The notes under the pieces: generated by a model | Seen by the model: the letters and a program-made list of their open reading frames with translations, nothing else | The model's database searches: none | What the model was told of the DNA's origin: nothing | NCBI GenBank assembly: GCA_003694805.1 | Contig: RFJU01000121.1 | Location: forward strand, 1-38,529 | Source: Candidatus Woesearchaeota archaeon | Lineage (GTDB): Archaea > Nanobdellota > Nanobdellia > Woesearchaeales > J110 | Reading direction: 5' to 3' | Length of the DNA: 38,529 bases | Program-made: the position numbers and the translations under genes | Shown: positions 16,030-22,690 of the stretch, in pieces | Layout: each line of letters starts with the position of its first letter | Position numbering within the stretch: position 1 is the first letter of the stretch

Positions 16030-16884
16030 TCACCTATCTTTCGCGCGATTAATCGCGTCTGAGAACACTGCAAAGCTTGCCTCGCCGAGTATCGTTTCGT
16101 TATGCACAAAGAAGAACGGGACAACCTGCACACCAAAGCGCAGTCCTTCTGAGCGATCAAACAAGACTTCCCGCTCAAGCTTCCTCGAGCTCAAGCACTC
16201 ATCAAAAAGCTCGCCATCCATTCCGTCAATTTCCCTCGCCAAACGAAAAAACACTGCCGCGTCACGAGATGAACTTGCCTCTTTCTGCTTGGCAAATAGC
16301 AAGGCCAAGTACTGCTCAAACAAGCCCTGTTCTCGCGCACACTCAAGCGCTGACGACGCCTCAACTGCGAGGGGGCGTAGTTCCTGCAAAGGAAAGTCAC
16401 GAAACACCCAACGAACAACACCGCTATCAATGAACTCCTCCTTTAAACGAGGAAACTCTCGCTCATGAAACGCCTTGCAGTACGGGGAAAGCACATCGCA
16501 AAATTCGACAACAACAACCGACGCGTTCGCCTCGCCCCAAAAGAAGTCGTCATTCACGAGCTGACGCGCCAACACAACAGGCTCTTGCACGTCAACCCGC
16601 GCTTCCTCAGCGCCCTTGAACACACCAAACCCCTTCGTTCCCAAAAAACCAATCACGATCAGGATGCCAAAAAAAATCGCAAGGGCAACAAGGTTTTCCT
16701 TGCGCTCCTCGCGGCGCTCGGCGTCCTCTGCACGAGGAGACTTTCGCGCTCTTTTTTCGTTCTGGACAGGCGCCTTGACGGAGGACCTGCCTTTGGGCGA
16801 ACTCCCCCCTCGACGCTCACGACTAACCCGCACACGTCTTTCCTGACCTGCGTGCTGCCTTGCTTGATGCCTTTGACCGGCCAT
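16030..16884 (-). CDS. Membrane-anchored DsbA-type thioredoxin-fold protein with SPYC active site
   Basis: The 284-aa protein has a very basic cytoplasmic N-terminus (residues 1-62), one membrane helix (about 64-82) and an outward thioredoxin-fold domain of the DsbA/DsbG type. The redox motif, normally CPYC, reads SPYC (Ser133 to Cys136). Another cysteine lies four residues before the motif, Cys129 in EFCD. The cis-proline loop GVQVVPFFFV (Pro256) and the helical insertion (about 165-245) are kept. Cys182 and Cys230 are extra. Loss of the first CxxC cysteine means it cannot be a standard dithiol oxidase. It may work as a monothiol isomerase-like protein or use Cys129 as partner. It converges on the MopE-like gene, which has many disulfides and could be a client. 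Confidence 0.86.
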   Translation of the reverse strand: MAGQRHQARQHAGQERRVRVSRERRGGSSPKGRSSVKAPVQNEKRARKSPRAEDAERREERKENLVALAIFFGILIVIGFLGTKGFGVFKGAEEARVDVQEPVVLARQLVNDDFFWGEANASVVVVEFCDVLSPYCKAFHEREFPRLKEEFIDSGVVRWVFRDFPLQELRPLAVEASSALECAREQGLFEQYLALLFAKQKEASSSRDAAVFFRLAREIDGMDGELFDECLSSRKLEREVLFDRSEGLRFGVQVVPFFFVHNETILGEASFAVFSDAINRAKDR

Positions 16885-16911
16885 CGTGCTCTTGTGCTCA
16901 TCCGCCTCTCT

Positions 16912-16921
16912 ATTTATAATT
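16912..16921 (-). promoter_or_regulatory. TATA box for the thioredoxin-fold protein
   Basis: AATTATAAAT on the minus strand predicts a start near 16890, six bases before the ATG. Confidence 0.55.
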
Positions 16922-17172
16922 TTTGTACTTGTTAGTTTTTTTAGTCTTCTACCAGTATACTACTATTATACTATCTTATTATCTTATTTTATTATCTTAT
17001 TAACTTTATTTGTTAACTTTATACTGCCTTGCACCCTCTATTTCTACTAACCACAGCAGTTCACAGCACCTATCCCGCCCTGATTTTTTATCCATTCTGT
17101 TTTTTTCCTTTCCTAACACCTTTCTTCCTTGTTCCCCCGCACATCCCCGCCATTTAAAAACAAAGCAGAAGG
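16922..17172. other. AT-rich intergenic region between divergent genes
   Basis: This stretch is unusually T-rich on the + strand. It holds three copies of ATCTTATT (starting at 16973, 16981 and 16994) and two copies of TTAACTTTAT (17000 and 17013). No convincing gene is seen. The A/C bias of the + strand resumes on both sides with the same sign, so there is no skew reversal to suggest a replication origin. It probably holds promoter elements for both flanking genes. Confidence 0.6.
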
Positions 17173-17181
17173 AATTAAATA
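17173..17181 (+). promoter_or_regulatory. TATA box for the macrodomain gene
   Basis: AATTAAATA predicts transcription near 17203, two bases before an in-frame GTG. A weaker ATTTAAAA box lies about 20 bp upstream. Confidence 0.45.
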
Positions 17182-17204
17182 GGAGTTTTACCATAAAAGA
17201 GAAC

Positions 17205-17753
17205 GTGAAACTCTACATCTACGTTATCCAAGACGACATTACCAACGTCGCTGCAGACGCGATCGTGAACGCGGCGAACCCTTCTCTCATGGGAGGAGGA
17301 GGTGTCGACGGCGCCATCCATGAAGAAGCAGGACCTGAACTCCTTGACGCATGCAAAGAAATTCGCAGAACAAAATACCCCGACGGACTCCCTGTCGGCG
17401 AAGCCGTTGCCACTCCTGCGTTCGACCTCCCCGCCCGTATCGTAATCCACACCGTCGCCCCAAAAAAAGGAAAAGACCCCTTGGAAAAACTCCGCGACTG
17501 CTACCTCAATGCGCTACGCCTCGCAGACCGCTACCGGTGCGAAAGCATCGCCTTCCCCGCACTCGGGACCGGCGCGTACGGCATCCCCATCGACTACTCT
17601 GCCCAAACCGCCAAGGACATCCTTACCACGTACAAACCCTTTTGCGTTCGCAAAGTCTTCCTCGTTCTCCTCGGCGACGAACACTACCGCATCTACAAAA
17701 CCTTTTTCCACGAAGACAAAGAGAACACCACAGAAACAACTACGAAAACATAG
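17205..17753 (+). CDS. Macrodomain protein (ADP-ribose binding or hydrolysing)
   Basis: Macrodomains of this YmdB/MacroD-like type bind ADP-ribose and often remove it or its O-acetyl form. The 182-aa protein covers a full domain. It has DDITNVAADAIVNAANP with the Asn-Ala-Ala-Asn motif (about residues 24-27), the glycine loop GGGGVDGAIHEEAGPEL, and the second substrate loop ALGTGAYGIP. The N-terminal Asn and the loop Gly/Asp residues needed for hydrolysis are present. The start is a GTG, chosen because the conserved fold begins there and a TATA box is placed for leaderless transcription. A longer frame upstream is low-complexity and unlikely to be translated. The C-terminus is Thr/Lys-rich. 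No toxin or ADP-ribosyltransferase is adjacent. Confidence 0.9.
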   Translation: MKLYIYVIQDDITNVAADAIVNAANPSLMGGGGVDGAIHEEAGPELLDACKEIRRTKYPDGLPVGEAVATPAFDLPARIVIHTVAPKKGKDPLEKLRDCYLNALRLADRYRCESIAFPALGTGAYGIPIDYSAQTAKDILTTYKPFCVRKVFLVLLGDEHYRIYKTFFHEDKENTTETTTKT

Positions 17754-17842
17754 GAAAAAGGAAAGAAAAAAACTGAAAAAACCCCATATAAAAAAAGCGA
17801 AAAAGAAAAAGACGCAAGAAGAACGAAAAGAGGAGGCCAATC

Positions 17843-18454
17843 CTACTGAAAAAATTCTTTCGGGCGCTCCTCAATACGCCCAACATAGGACACGACAACT
17901 CGCGACTCGAGCGTTTTTGGCCGCTCCGCCCTAGCACCCTCGCCCCCTCCTGACACGCCTTTTGCATGCGGGCTTGCAACATCCTTCCTGACAAGGTAGA
18001 TGTCTAGTTTTGTATGCGCGAGCTGGCTGCGCGCCTCAAGCAAGTCGTCAGGATCTGCCACACCCTTCTCGAGGTAAAGCGTGTTCCCCTGATTCTTGCC
18101 TTCCGCTTCAACGAGCAAGCCAAACGTTCCTCCCTGGCCACCTACAGCAATGTTCCTACTCGGCGCCTGAATGCAGGCCACCCGCTCAACAGTCTGAAAA
18201 AGAATTTTCTCCACCCCTCCTCCTGCCTTCTCTCGCTCAACGTAAAAACCTACATTAATAGGCGAGTCAAACCCCTGCGGTTCCTGCCCGTACAAACTCC
18301 TATCAGCAACTTCAAGCACGCCCTCCCCATCCTCATTCGTAACGTAACGGAATGGTTGCTTCCGCAAGAAAATCTTCTCAGGAGGTCTTGAAAAAACCTC
18401 TTTCAACCTTCTCCACACGCGCATATGCAAAACCTCAACTCGGTGTTCAGCCAC
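17843..18454 (-). CDS. Hypothetical protein, 203 aa
   Basis: I do not recognise the family. The product looks soluble, with a mostly beta-rich centre (GVLEVADRSLYGQ, INVGFYVERE, GGTFGLLVEAEG) and a charged C-terminus that includes a Gly/Glu/Ala-rich linker (about residues 168-183). No signal peptide or membrane helix is seen. Two starts are possible: a GTG (used here) or an ATG ten codons later that gives MRVWRRLKEVF. No clear TATA box decides between them. It is divergent from the ribosomal operon that starts about 200 bases away, and its 3' side has T-rich tracts on the minus strand that could terminate transcription. Confidence 0.65.
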   Translation of the reverse strand: MAEHRVEVLHMRVWRRLKEVFSRPPEKIFLRKQPFRYVTNEDGEGVLEVADRSLYGQEPQGFDSPINVGFYVEREKAGGGVEKILFQTVERVACIQAPSRNIAVGGQGGTFGLLVEAEGKNQGNTLYLEKGVADPDDLLEARSQLAHTKLDIYLVRKDVASPHAKGVSGGGEGARAERPKTLESRVVVSYVGRIEERPKEFFQ

Positions 18455-18628
18455 TGCTTACAACAACCGCAGTTCAAAACAAACTACGGGCGCGGAAACA
18501 CCCTTCCATTCAAAAACTTTACCTTACGCTGCCTTCCACCCCCTCCCGCAAGAACCGCCATTAACAACACACACCACCATTAACAACACACCACCTCAAA
18601 ATCCCCCCTCTAACACCAACCCACAAGC

Positions 18629-18636
18629 TTTATAAA
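18629..18636 (+). promoter_or_regulatory. Promoter of the rps13 ribosomal/RNA polymerase operon
   Basis: TTTATAAA in the context GCTTTATAAACC is a strong archaeal TATA box. It predicts transcription near 18658, which leaves a leader of about 160 nt before the S13 ATG. That is very long compared with the leaderless genes in this window. Confidence 0.65.
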
Positions 18637-18657
18637 CCCCCTCGTGCTCCCTCCTCG

Positions 18658-18818
18658 CGTTGGATTGCCCGAGTGAGCAGCGTAGAGGGCGGCCAAAAGT
18701 GCAACTTTCTCTACGTGCAAGGCGCGAAACAAGCACCACTCACGCTTTCGTGAATGCTTTCGCCAACGCTCATCGCAACCCTGAACAAAAAAAAAGCAAA
18801 AACCAAAAACGATCAACC
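18658..18818 (+). promoter_or_regulatory. Structured 5' leader of the rps13 operon
   Basis: Two hairpins can be drawn. In the first, CGTAGAG (18681-18687) pairs with CTCTACG (18709-18715) and AAAGT pairs with ACTTT inside. The 3' strand is continuous, while the 5' strand carries an eight-base bulge (18688-18695). In the second, GGCG..AAA..AGCA (18721-18734) pairs with TGCTTTCGCC (18755-18764), and a CACG/CGTG stem (18741-18752) caps it. An A-rich linker without a clear ribosome-binding site precedes the ATG. It may bind a ribosomal protein for feedback control, as S4 does at the E. coli alpha operon. That role is inferred. Confidence 0.5.
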
Positions 18819-19295
18819 ATGACCGGAAAACCAGAAGCAAAGCCAAACACGAAATACCTCGTCCGCATTGCAAACACGGACCTGGACGGAAAAAAGCGCA
18901 TTCTCTACGCCATGAGAAAAATCAAGGGTGTCGGCATCATGTACGCCAATGCCGTACTCAAACAAGCAGGAATCTCCCCAGACACCATCACTGGAGAACT
19001 CACCGACGAAGAAGAAAAACGCCTCAACGAAATCATTAGAGAACCCCTCAAGAACGGCATCCCCTCATGGCTGGTCAATAGGAGGAAAGACTACGAAACA
19101 GGAGAAGACAAACACCTCCTCCTCGCAGACCTTGACTTCACCAAAGAAAACGACCTCAAGCGTCTCAAGAAAATAAAATCCTACCGCGGAATCCGCCACC
19201 ACCTCGGCCTCCCCGTACGAGGGCAAAGAACAAAGAGCAACTTCCGCAAAAACAAAGGAAAAGCCATGGGCGTCACGAAGAAAGGGAAGAAGTAA
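18819..19295 (+). CDS. rps13: 30S ribosomal protein S13 (uS13)
   Basis: S13 sits in the head of the small subunit and contacts the P-site tRNA and the inter-subunit bridge. The archaeal form is visible: YLVRIANTDLDGKKRI at the start, the helix-hairpin-helix GVGIMYANAVL, and the tail with SYRGIRHHLGLPVRGQRTKSN followed by a Lys-rich end. The length of 158 aa is normal for archaea. It is the first gene of the operon, and the S4 start codon follows directly after its stop. An in-frame upstream extension is rejected because it runs through the structured leader and has no homology to S13. Confidence 0.97.
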   Translation: MTGKPEAKPNTKYLVRIANTDLDGKKRILYAMRKIKGVGIMYANAVLKQAGISPDTITGELTDEEEKRLNEIIREPLKNGIPSWLVNRRKDYETGEDKHLLLADLDFTKENDLKRLKKIKSYRGIRHHLGLPVRGQRTKSNFRKNKGKAMGVTKKGKK

Positions 19296-19910
19296 ATGAA
19301 ACGCATCAGAAAACAATACCAAACACCAAGCCACCCGTGGTCAAAGACCCGAATTGAAGAAGAGCGAACCCTCATCAAAGACTTTGGCCTCCGAAACAAG
19401 CGAGAAATCTACAAGATGAACACGGTCCTCAAGCGCTACAAAGACACCGCCAAGCGCCTCCTCGCAAGAACCGACCTCCAAGCAGACATTGAGCGAAACC
19501 ACCTCCTCCAGCGCCTCACCAACCTCGGCCTCGTCAACAAAGACGCAAGCGTCGACGACATCCTCAGCCTCACCATCAGGGACCTGCTCAACAGAAGGCT
19601 TCAAACCATCCTTGTCAAGAACATGCTCGCCAGAACACCACTGCAAGCAAGACAGTTCATCACCCACCGGCACGTCACCGTTGGCGGACGCATCGTCACC
19701 AGCCCCGGCTACCTCGTCTCCCTTCACGAAGAAGGAACCATCTCCTTCACGCCAAGGAGCAGTCTGTCCAACGAAGATCACCCTGAACGCCCACGAGAAG
19801 AAGACTTACAAAAAGTGAAGGAGCAAAAGCAAAAGAAAACAGAAGAAGAAGACGCCCTGCCTGCTTTTGAAGCAGAAGAACTCGAAAAAGCCGAAGAGGA
19901 AACAACATGA
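19296..19910 (+). CDS. rps4: 30S ribosomal protein S4 (uS4)
   Basis: S4 nucleates 16S rRNA folding in the body of the small subunit. The 204-aa protein begins with the archaeal [10 protein letters not shown] region. An S4 RNA-binding domain lies in the second half ([20 protein letters not shown], then [20 protein letters not shown]). The last 45 residues are a Glu/Lys-rich extension. Translation is probably coupled at both ends: the ATG abuts the S13 stop behind a GGGAAG ribosome site, and its own TGA overlaps the S11 ATG. It is a natural candidate for autoregulating the leader of this operon. Confidence 0.97.
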   Translation: MKRIRKQYQTPSHPWSKTRIEEERTLIKDFGLRNKREIYKMNTVLKRYKDTAKRLLARTDLQADIERNHLLQRLTNLGLVNKDASVDDILSLTIRDLLNRRLQTILVKNMLARTPLQARQFITHRHVTVGGRIVTSPGYLVSLHEEGTISFTPRSSLSNEDHPERPREEDLQKVKEQKQKKTEEEDALPAFEAEELEKAEEETT

Positions 19911-20305
19911 AACACGAAAACATTCGCTGGGGAGTCGCGCACATTTACTCATCCTACAACAACACCATCATTCACGTCACCGACATGAGCGGGACCGAAA
20001 CCCTTGCTGTTTCATCAGGAGGACAAGTCGTGAAGTCAGACCGCCTCGAAAGCAGCCCAACTGCAGCGATGATCGCGGCAAAGAGAATTGGCGAAGCGTG
20101 CAGGGACAAGGGCATCCAAGGCCTCCACATCAAGATACGCGCGCCCGGCGGCCACAACGGGCCCATGAACCCAGGGCCTGGGGCGCAAGCAGCGGTCCGC
20201 GCACTCTCACGCATGGGCATTCGCATAGGACTCATTGAAGATGTCACCCCCATCCCGCATGGAGGGTGCCGAAAAAAAGGTGGAAGGCGGGGGAGGAGGG
20301 TCTAG
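19907..20305 (+). CDS. rps11: 30S ribosomal protein S11 (uS11)
   Basis: S11 forms part of the platform that holds the mRNA next to the E site. The 132-aa sequence shows typical [21 protein letters not shown], the GGQVVKSDR segment, the [19 protein letters not shown] loop, and the [18 protein letters not shown] tail. It overlaps the S4 stop by four bases (ATGA). Its last codons contain a strong Shine-Dalgarno sequence for rpoD, so that signal lies inside coding sequence. Confidence 0.98.
   Translation: MKHENIRWGVAHIYSSYNNTIIHVTDMSGTETLAVSSGGQVVKSDRLESSPTAAMIAAKRIGEACRDKGIQGLHIKIRAPGGHNGPMNPGPGAQAAVRALSRMGIRIGLIEDVTPIPHGGCRKKGGRRGRRV
20290..20300 (+). promoter_or_regulatory. Strong ribosome-binding site for rpoD
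   Basis: GGGAGGAGGG lies inside the final codons of S11, about ten bases before the RpoD ATG. It decides the RpoD start and shows that internal operon genes use Shine-Dalgarno initiation even though many first genes appear leaderless. Confidence 0.7.
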
Positions 20306-20309
20306 CGCT

Positions 20310-21092
20310 ATGAAAATTACCCGCATCAAAAAAACAAAGGACAAAGCAATCTTCCTAGTAGAAGGTGCAAGCGCAGCGTACTTGAACACGCTCAGACGCA
20401 TCATGCAATACGAAGTCCCGGTTATGGCCATCGAAACGGTCACCATAACAAAAAACACCAGCGTCCTCTACGACGAAATCATAGCCCACCGCCTCGGCCT
20501 CATCCCCCTCACCACCGACCCGGCAAGCTACCGAATGCTCAAGGAAGGAGAAGAACCCGGAAGCAAAGCAACCACGGCAACACTCACGCTCAACGTCTCT
20601 GAAGTCCCGGAGCCGACCATGGTCTACGCAAGAGACCTGAAGAGCAGCGACTCCAAAATCAAGCCTGCCTTCCCAGACATCCCCATTGTGAAACTAGCAA
20701 AAGGGCAAAGCATCATCCTCGAAGCAAAAGCAATCCTTGGCGTCGGCAAAGAGCACGCGAAATGGAACACCGGCCTCGTCTTTTACCGCCACATCCCAAC
20801 GCTCACGATCAAAAAAGAAGACGACCGCTTCAAAGAACGCTTCCCAACAAAACTCTACGAAAAAAAAGGAAAAACCCTCCACCTCAAAGACCTTAGCAAA
20901 GCAGTCACCCAACCAGGTCTTATTGACATCGAAGACGACTACATCGAACCAAGCCCAAGCGGGAACTACCTCTTCGTCGTAGAAAGCTGGGGCCAACTCA
21001 GCCCAGACGACATCATCCACCAAGGCATAACCCGGCTCAACGAAGAGCTCAAAGCGTTTGACGACGCAGTCAAAGGAGGGCTAAAAGCATGA
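20310..21092 (+). CDS. rpoD: DNA-directed RNA polymerase subunit D (Rpo3)
   Basis: Subunit D corresponds to bacterial alpha and eukaryotic Rpb3 and starts assembly of the polymerase with subunits L, N and P. The 260-aa protein has the dimerisation segment AAYLNTLRRIMQYEVPVMAIE and EIIAHRLGLIPL near the N-terminus, an inserted domain in the middle, and WGQLSPDDIIHQGI close to the end. I see no cysteine at all, so the ferredoxin-like 4Fe-4S domain of some archaeal D subunits is not present. The subunit N gene lies at the end of the same operon, so two assembly partners are made together. The gene starts five bases after the S11 stop. Confidence 0.97.
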   Translation: MKITRIKKTKDKAIFLVEGASAAYLNTLRRIMQYEVPVMAIETVTITKNTSVLYDEIIAHRLGLIPLTTDPASYRMLKEGEEPGSKATTATLTLNVSEVPEPTMVYARDLKSSDSKIKPAFPDIPIVKLAKGQSIILEAKAILGVGKEHAKWNTGLVFYRHIPTLTIKKEDDRFKERFPTKLYEKKGKTLHLKDLSKAVTQPGLIDIEDDYIEPSPSGNYLFVVESWGQLSPDDIIHQGITRLNEELKAFDDAVKGGLKA

Positions 21093-21095
21093 AAC

Positions 21096-21179
21096 GCGGG
21101 GGTGCCGGAGTGGTCAAACGGGCTAGGTTGAGGGCCTAGTGGCTTAGTGCCTGCGCGAGTTCGAACCTCGTCCCCCGCA
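21096..21179 (+). tRNA. tRNA-Leu (GAG anticodon)
   Basis: A class II tRNA of 84 nt. The acceptor stem is GCGGGGG with CCCCCGC and discriminator A. The D arm starts GCCGGAGTGG. The anticodon stem CTAGG/CCTAG encloses the loop TTGAGGG, giving anticodon GAG for CTC and CTT codons. A long variable arm (about 21140-21153) and a T arm with loop TTCGAAC complete it. No intron is seen and CCA is not encoded. Position between rpoD and rpl18e is a known archaeal arrangement, and the tRNA must be processed from the operon transcript. Confidence 0.97.
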
Positions 21180-21213
21180 TCAAAAAAAAAGGAACAAAAC
21201 AAAAGACGCAACG

Positions 21214-21573
21214 ATGCACATAACCAAGAAGACAAACACGGAACGAGCACGGCTCATTCAAGAACTCAAAAAACACGCGAGAGAGACCAAAGCCAAGCTC
21301 TGGCAACGCGTCGCGCAAGACCTCGAACGCCCAACGAGAAAGACCCGCATCGTCAACCTCTACAAAATCAACCGCTACGCCAAGGATGGAGAAACCGTTC
21401 TCGTTCCTGGAAAAGTCCTCGGCACCGGAGAGCTCAACCGATCCGTCCACGTCGCCGCGTTCGCATTCTCCGAAGAGGCAAAAAGAAAGATATCCGCAGG
21501 AGGACGCGCGCTCACTGTTGAAGAACTCATGAAAGAAAACCCTAAAGGCCAAAAAGTGAGGATACTCGGATGA
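21214..21573 (+). CDS. rpl18e: 50S ribosomal protein L18e (eL18)
   Basis: L18e belongs to the archaeal and eukaryotic large subunit and shares the L15 fold. The 119-aa protein shows LWQRVAQDLERPTRKTRIVN, the VPGKVLGTGELNR loop, and the C-terminal segment GRALTVEELMKENPKG. The gene follows the tRNA-Leu by about 35 bases, and its stop overlaps the L13 start by four bases. Codon bias matches the other ribosomal genes. Confidence 0.97.
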   Translation: MHITKKTNTERARLIQELKKHARETKAKLWQRVAQDLERPTRKTRIVNLYKINRYAKDGETVLVPGKVLGTGELNRSVHVAAFAFSEEAKRKISAGGRALTVEELMKENPKGQKVRILG

Positions 21574-21989
21574 TCATCATCAACGCAAAGAACACTATCG
21601 CAGGAAGACTCGCCGCCTTCGCAGCAAAGCAAGCCCTCCTCGGAGAAGAAGTTCGCATCATCAACGCAGAACAAGCAGTCATCAGCGGCGACCCGAAGCA
21701 CATCCTTGCACACTACCAGCAAAAAGTGAAGCGAGGAACGCCAAGCAAAGGTCCTTTCTTCTCACGGATGCCTGACCGCTTCCTCAGACGCATCATCAGA
21801 GGCATGCTCCCCTACAAGAAGCCACGCGGAAGGGAAGCATACGAACGCATCCTCTGCTACGTCGGTACGCCACCAGAATTTGAAGGCAAAGAAACTGTAA
21901 CCCTGGAACTCTCAACCGTCGACAAACTCCCCACCCTCAAGTACATCACCATCAAGGAAATCTGCAGCAAACTCGGAGGAAAAGCATGA
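21570..21989 (+). CDS. rpl13: 50S ribosomal protein L13 (uL13)
   Basis: L13 is an early-assembly protein of the large subunit. The 139-aa archaeal form shows [20 protein letters not shown] near the start, [10 protein letters not shown], then the [20 protein letters not shown] loop and [17 protein letters not shown]. It overlaps both neighbours by four bases (ATGA), which indicates coupled translation with L18e and S9. Confidence 0.97.
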   Translation: MIIINAKNTIAGRLAAFAAKQALLGEEVRIINAEQAVISGDPKHILAHYQQKVKRGTPSKGPFFSRMPDRFLRRIIRGMLPYKKPRGREAYERILCYVGTPPEFEGKETVTLELSTVDKLPTLKYITIKEICSKLGGKA

Positions 21990-22387
21990 GCAAGAACGTC
22001 ATCCATGTTTCAGGAACAAGAAAACGAGCAGTTGCGAGGGCAACACTCAAGGAAGGAAAAGGAGATGTACGCATCAACAACATCTCACTCGAACACATCA
22101 CCCCACGCATTACTCGCATGCGCATCCAAGAACCGCTCATCCTCGCAGGGAATACCGCAAAAAAAGTAGACATTCGCGTCAACGTATTCGGTGGAGGCGT
22201 AACAAGCCAAGCGGACGCAGCCAGACTCGCCATCGCACGCGCTCTTGTCAAACACACGCCTGCACTCAAGGAAACGTTCCTCAACTACGACCGAAACCTC
22301 CTCGTCGCAGACGTGCGCAGGAAAGAAGAGAGCAAACCAGGAAGACACGGCAAAGCAAGAGCCAAGCGACAAAAGTCCTACCGATAA
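21986..22387 (+). CDS. rps9: 30S ribosomal protein S9 (uS9)
   Basis: S9 extends a C-terminal tail to the P-site tRNA. The 133-aa protein begins [20 protein letters not shown] and carries the [19 protein letters not shown] segment. The tail [17 protein letters not shown] ends in the expected arginine. It overlaps L13 by four bases. The next gene, rpoN, follows after about 38 bases with its own ribosome site. Confidence 0.97.
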   Translation: MSKNVIHVSGTRKRAVARATLKEGKGDVRINNISLEHITPRITRMRIQEPLILAGNTAKKVDIRVNVFGGGVTSQADAARLAIARALVKHTPALKETFLNYDRNLLVADVRRKEESKPGRHGKARAKRQKSYR

Positions 22388-22425
22388 AAAAGAAAAAGAC
22401 TCAAAAAAAAGGAAGAGGTAAAACA

Positions 22426-22623
22426 ATGATCATCCCCATCAGATGCTTTAGCTGCGGCAAACCCATCGGCCACTTGTGGGAAACCTACAAAGAACGCATA
22501 GAAAAAGGAGAAGAGCGCAAAAACGTCCTTGACTCGCTCGGCCTCGAACGCTACTGCTGCAGAACCGTCTTCCTCGGCCACGTCGACCTCATCGACACCG
22601 CCGCAACATTCAAAAAATTCTAG
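22426..22623 (+). CDS. rpoN: DNA-directed RNA polymerase subunit N (Rpo10)
   Basis: Subunit N is the small zinc protein equivalent to Rpb10, which caps the D-L assembly platform of RNA polymerase. At 65 aa it has the full motif: RCFSCGKPI with Cys7 and Cys10, then YCCRT with Cys44 and Cys45. These give the atypical zinc bundle of the family. A GGAAGAGGT ribosome site lies just upstream. It is the last gene of the operon. The stop is followed by the promoter of the secreted glycoside-hydrolase-like gene. This subunit is unrelated to bacterial sigma-54, which shares the symbol. Confidence 0.97.
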   Translation: MIIPIRCFSCGKPIGHLWETYKERIEKGEERKNVLDSLGLERYCCRTVFLGHVDLIDTAATFKKF

Positions 22624-22659
22624 GAAAGAAGCAGGCTAGGCGGAGTGTTCCAACTAAAG

Positions 22660-22670
22660 TTTTTTAAATA
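22660..22670 (+). promoter_or_regulatory. TATA box for the secreted GH123/DUF4091-like gene
   Basis: TTTTTTAAATA predicts transcription at about 22690, directly at the ATG, so the mRNA is probably leaderless. Confidence 0.6.
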
Positions 22671-22690
22671 CTCATTGCGCTTGGCCCGTC

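Noticed and set aside
16922-17172. Replication origin
   Set aside because: AT-rich and with small repeats, but the strand bias does not change sign and no Orc1/Cdc6 gene is nearby.
18660-18735. tRNA-like segment in the rps13 leader
   Set aside because: It starts like a tRNA (GGATTGCCCGAGTGAGCAG) but has no acceptor pairing, anticodon arm or TTCGA loop.
18660-18818. In-frame N-terminal extension of S13 from a TTG
   Set aside because: Would translate the structured leader and has no match to any S13.
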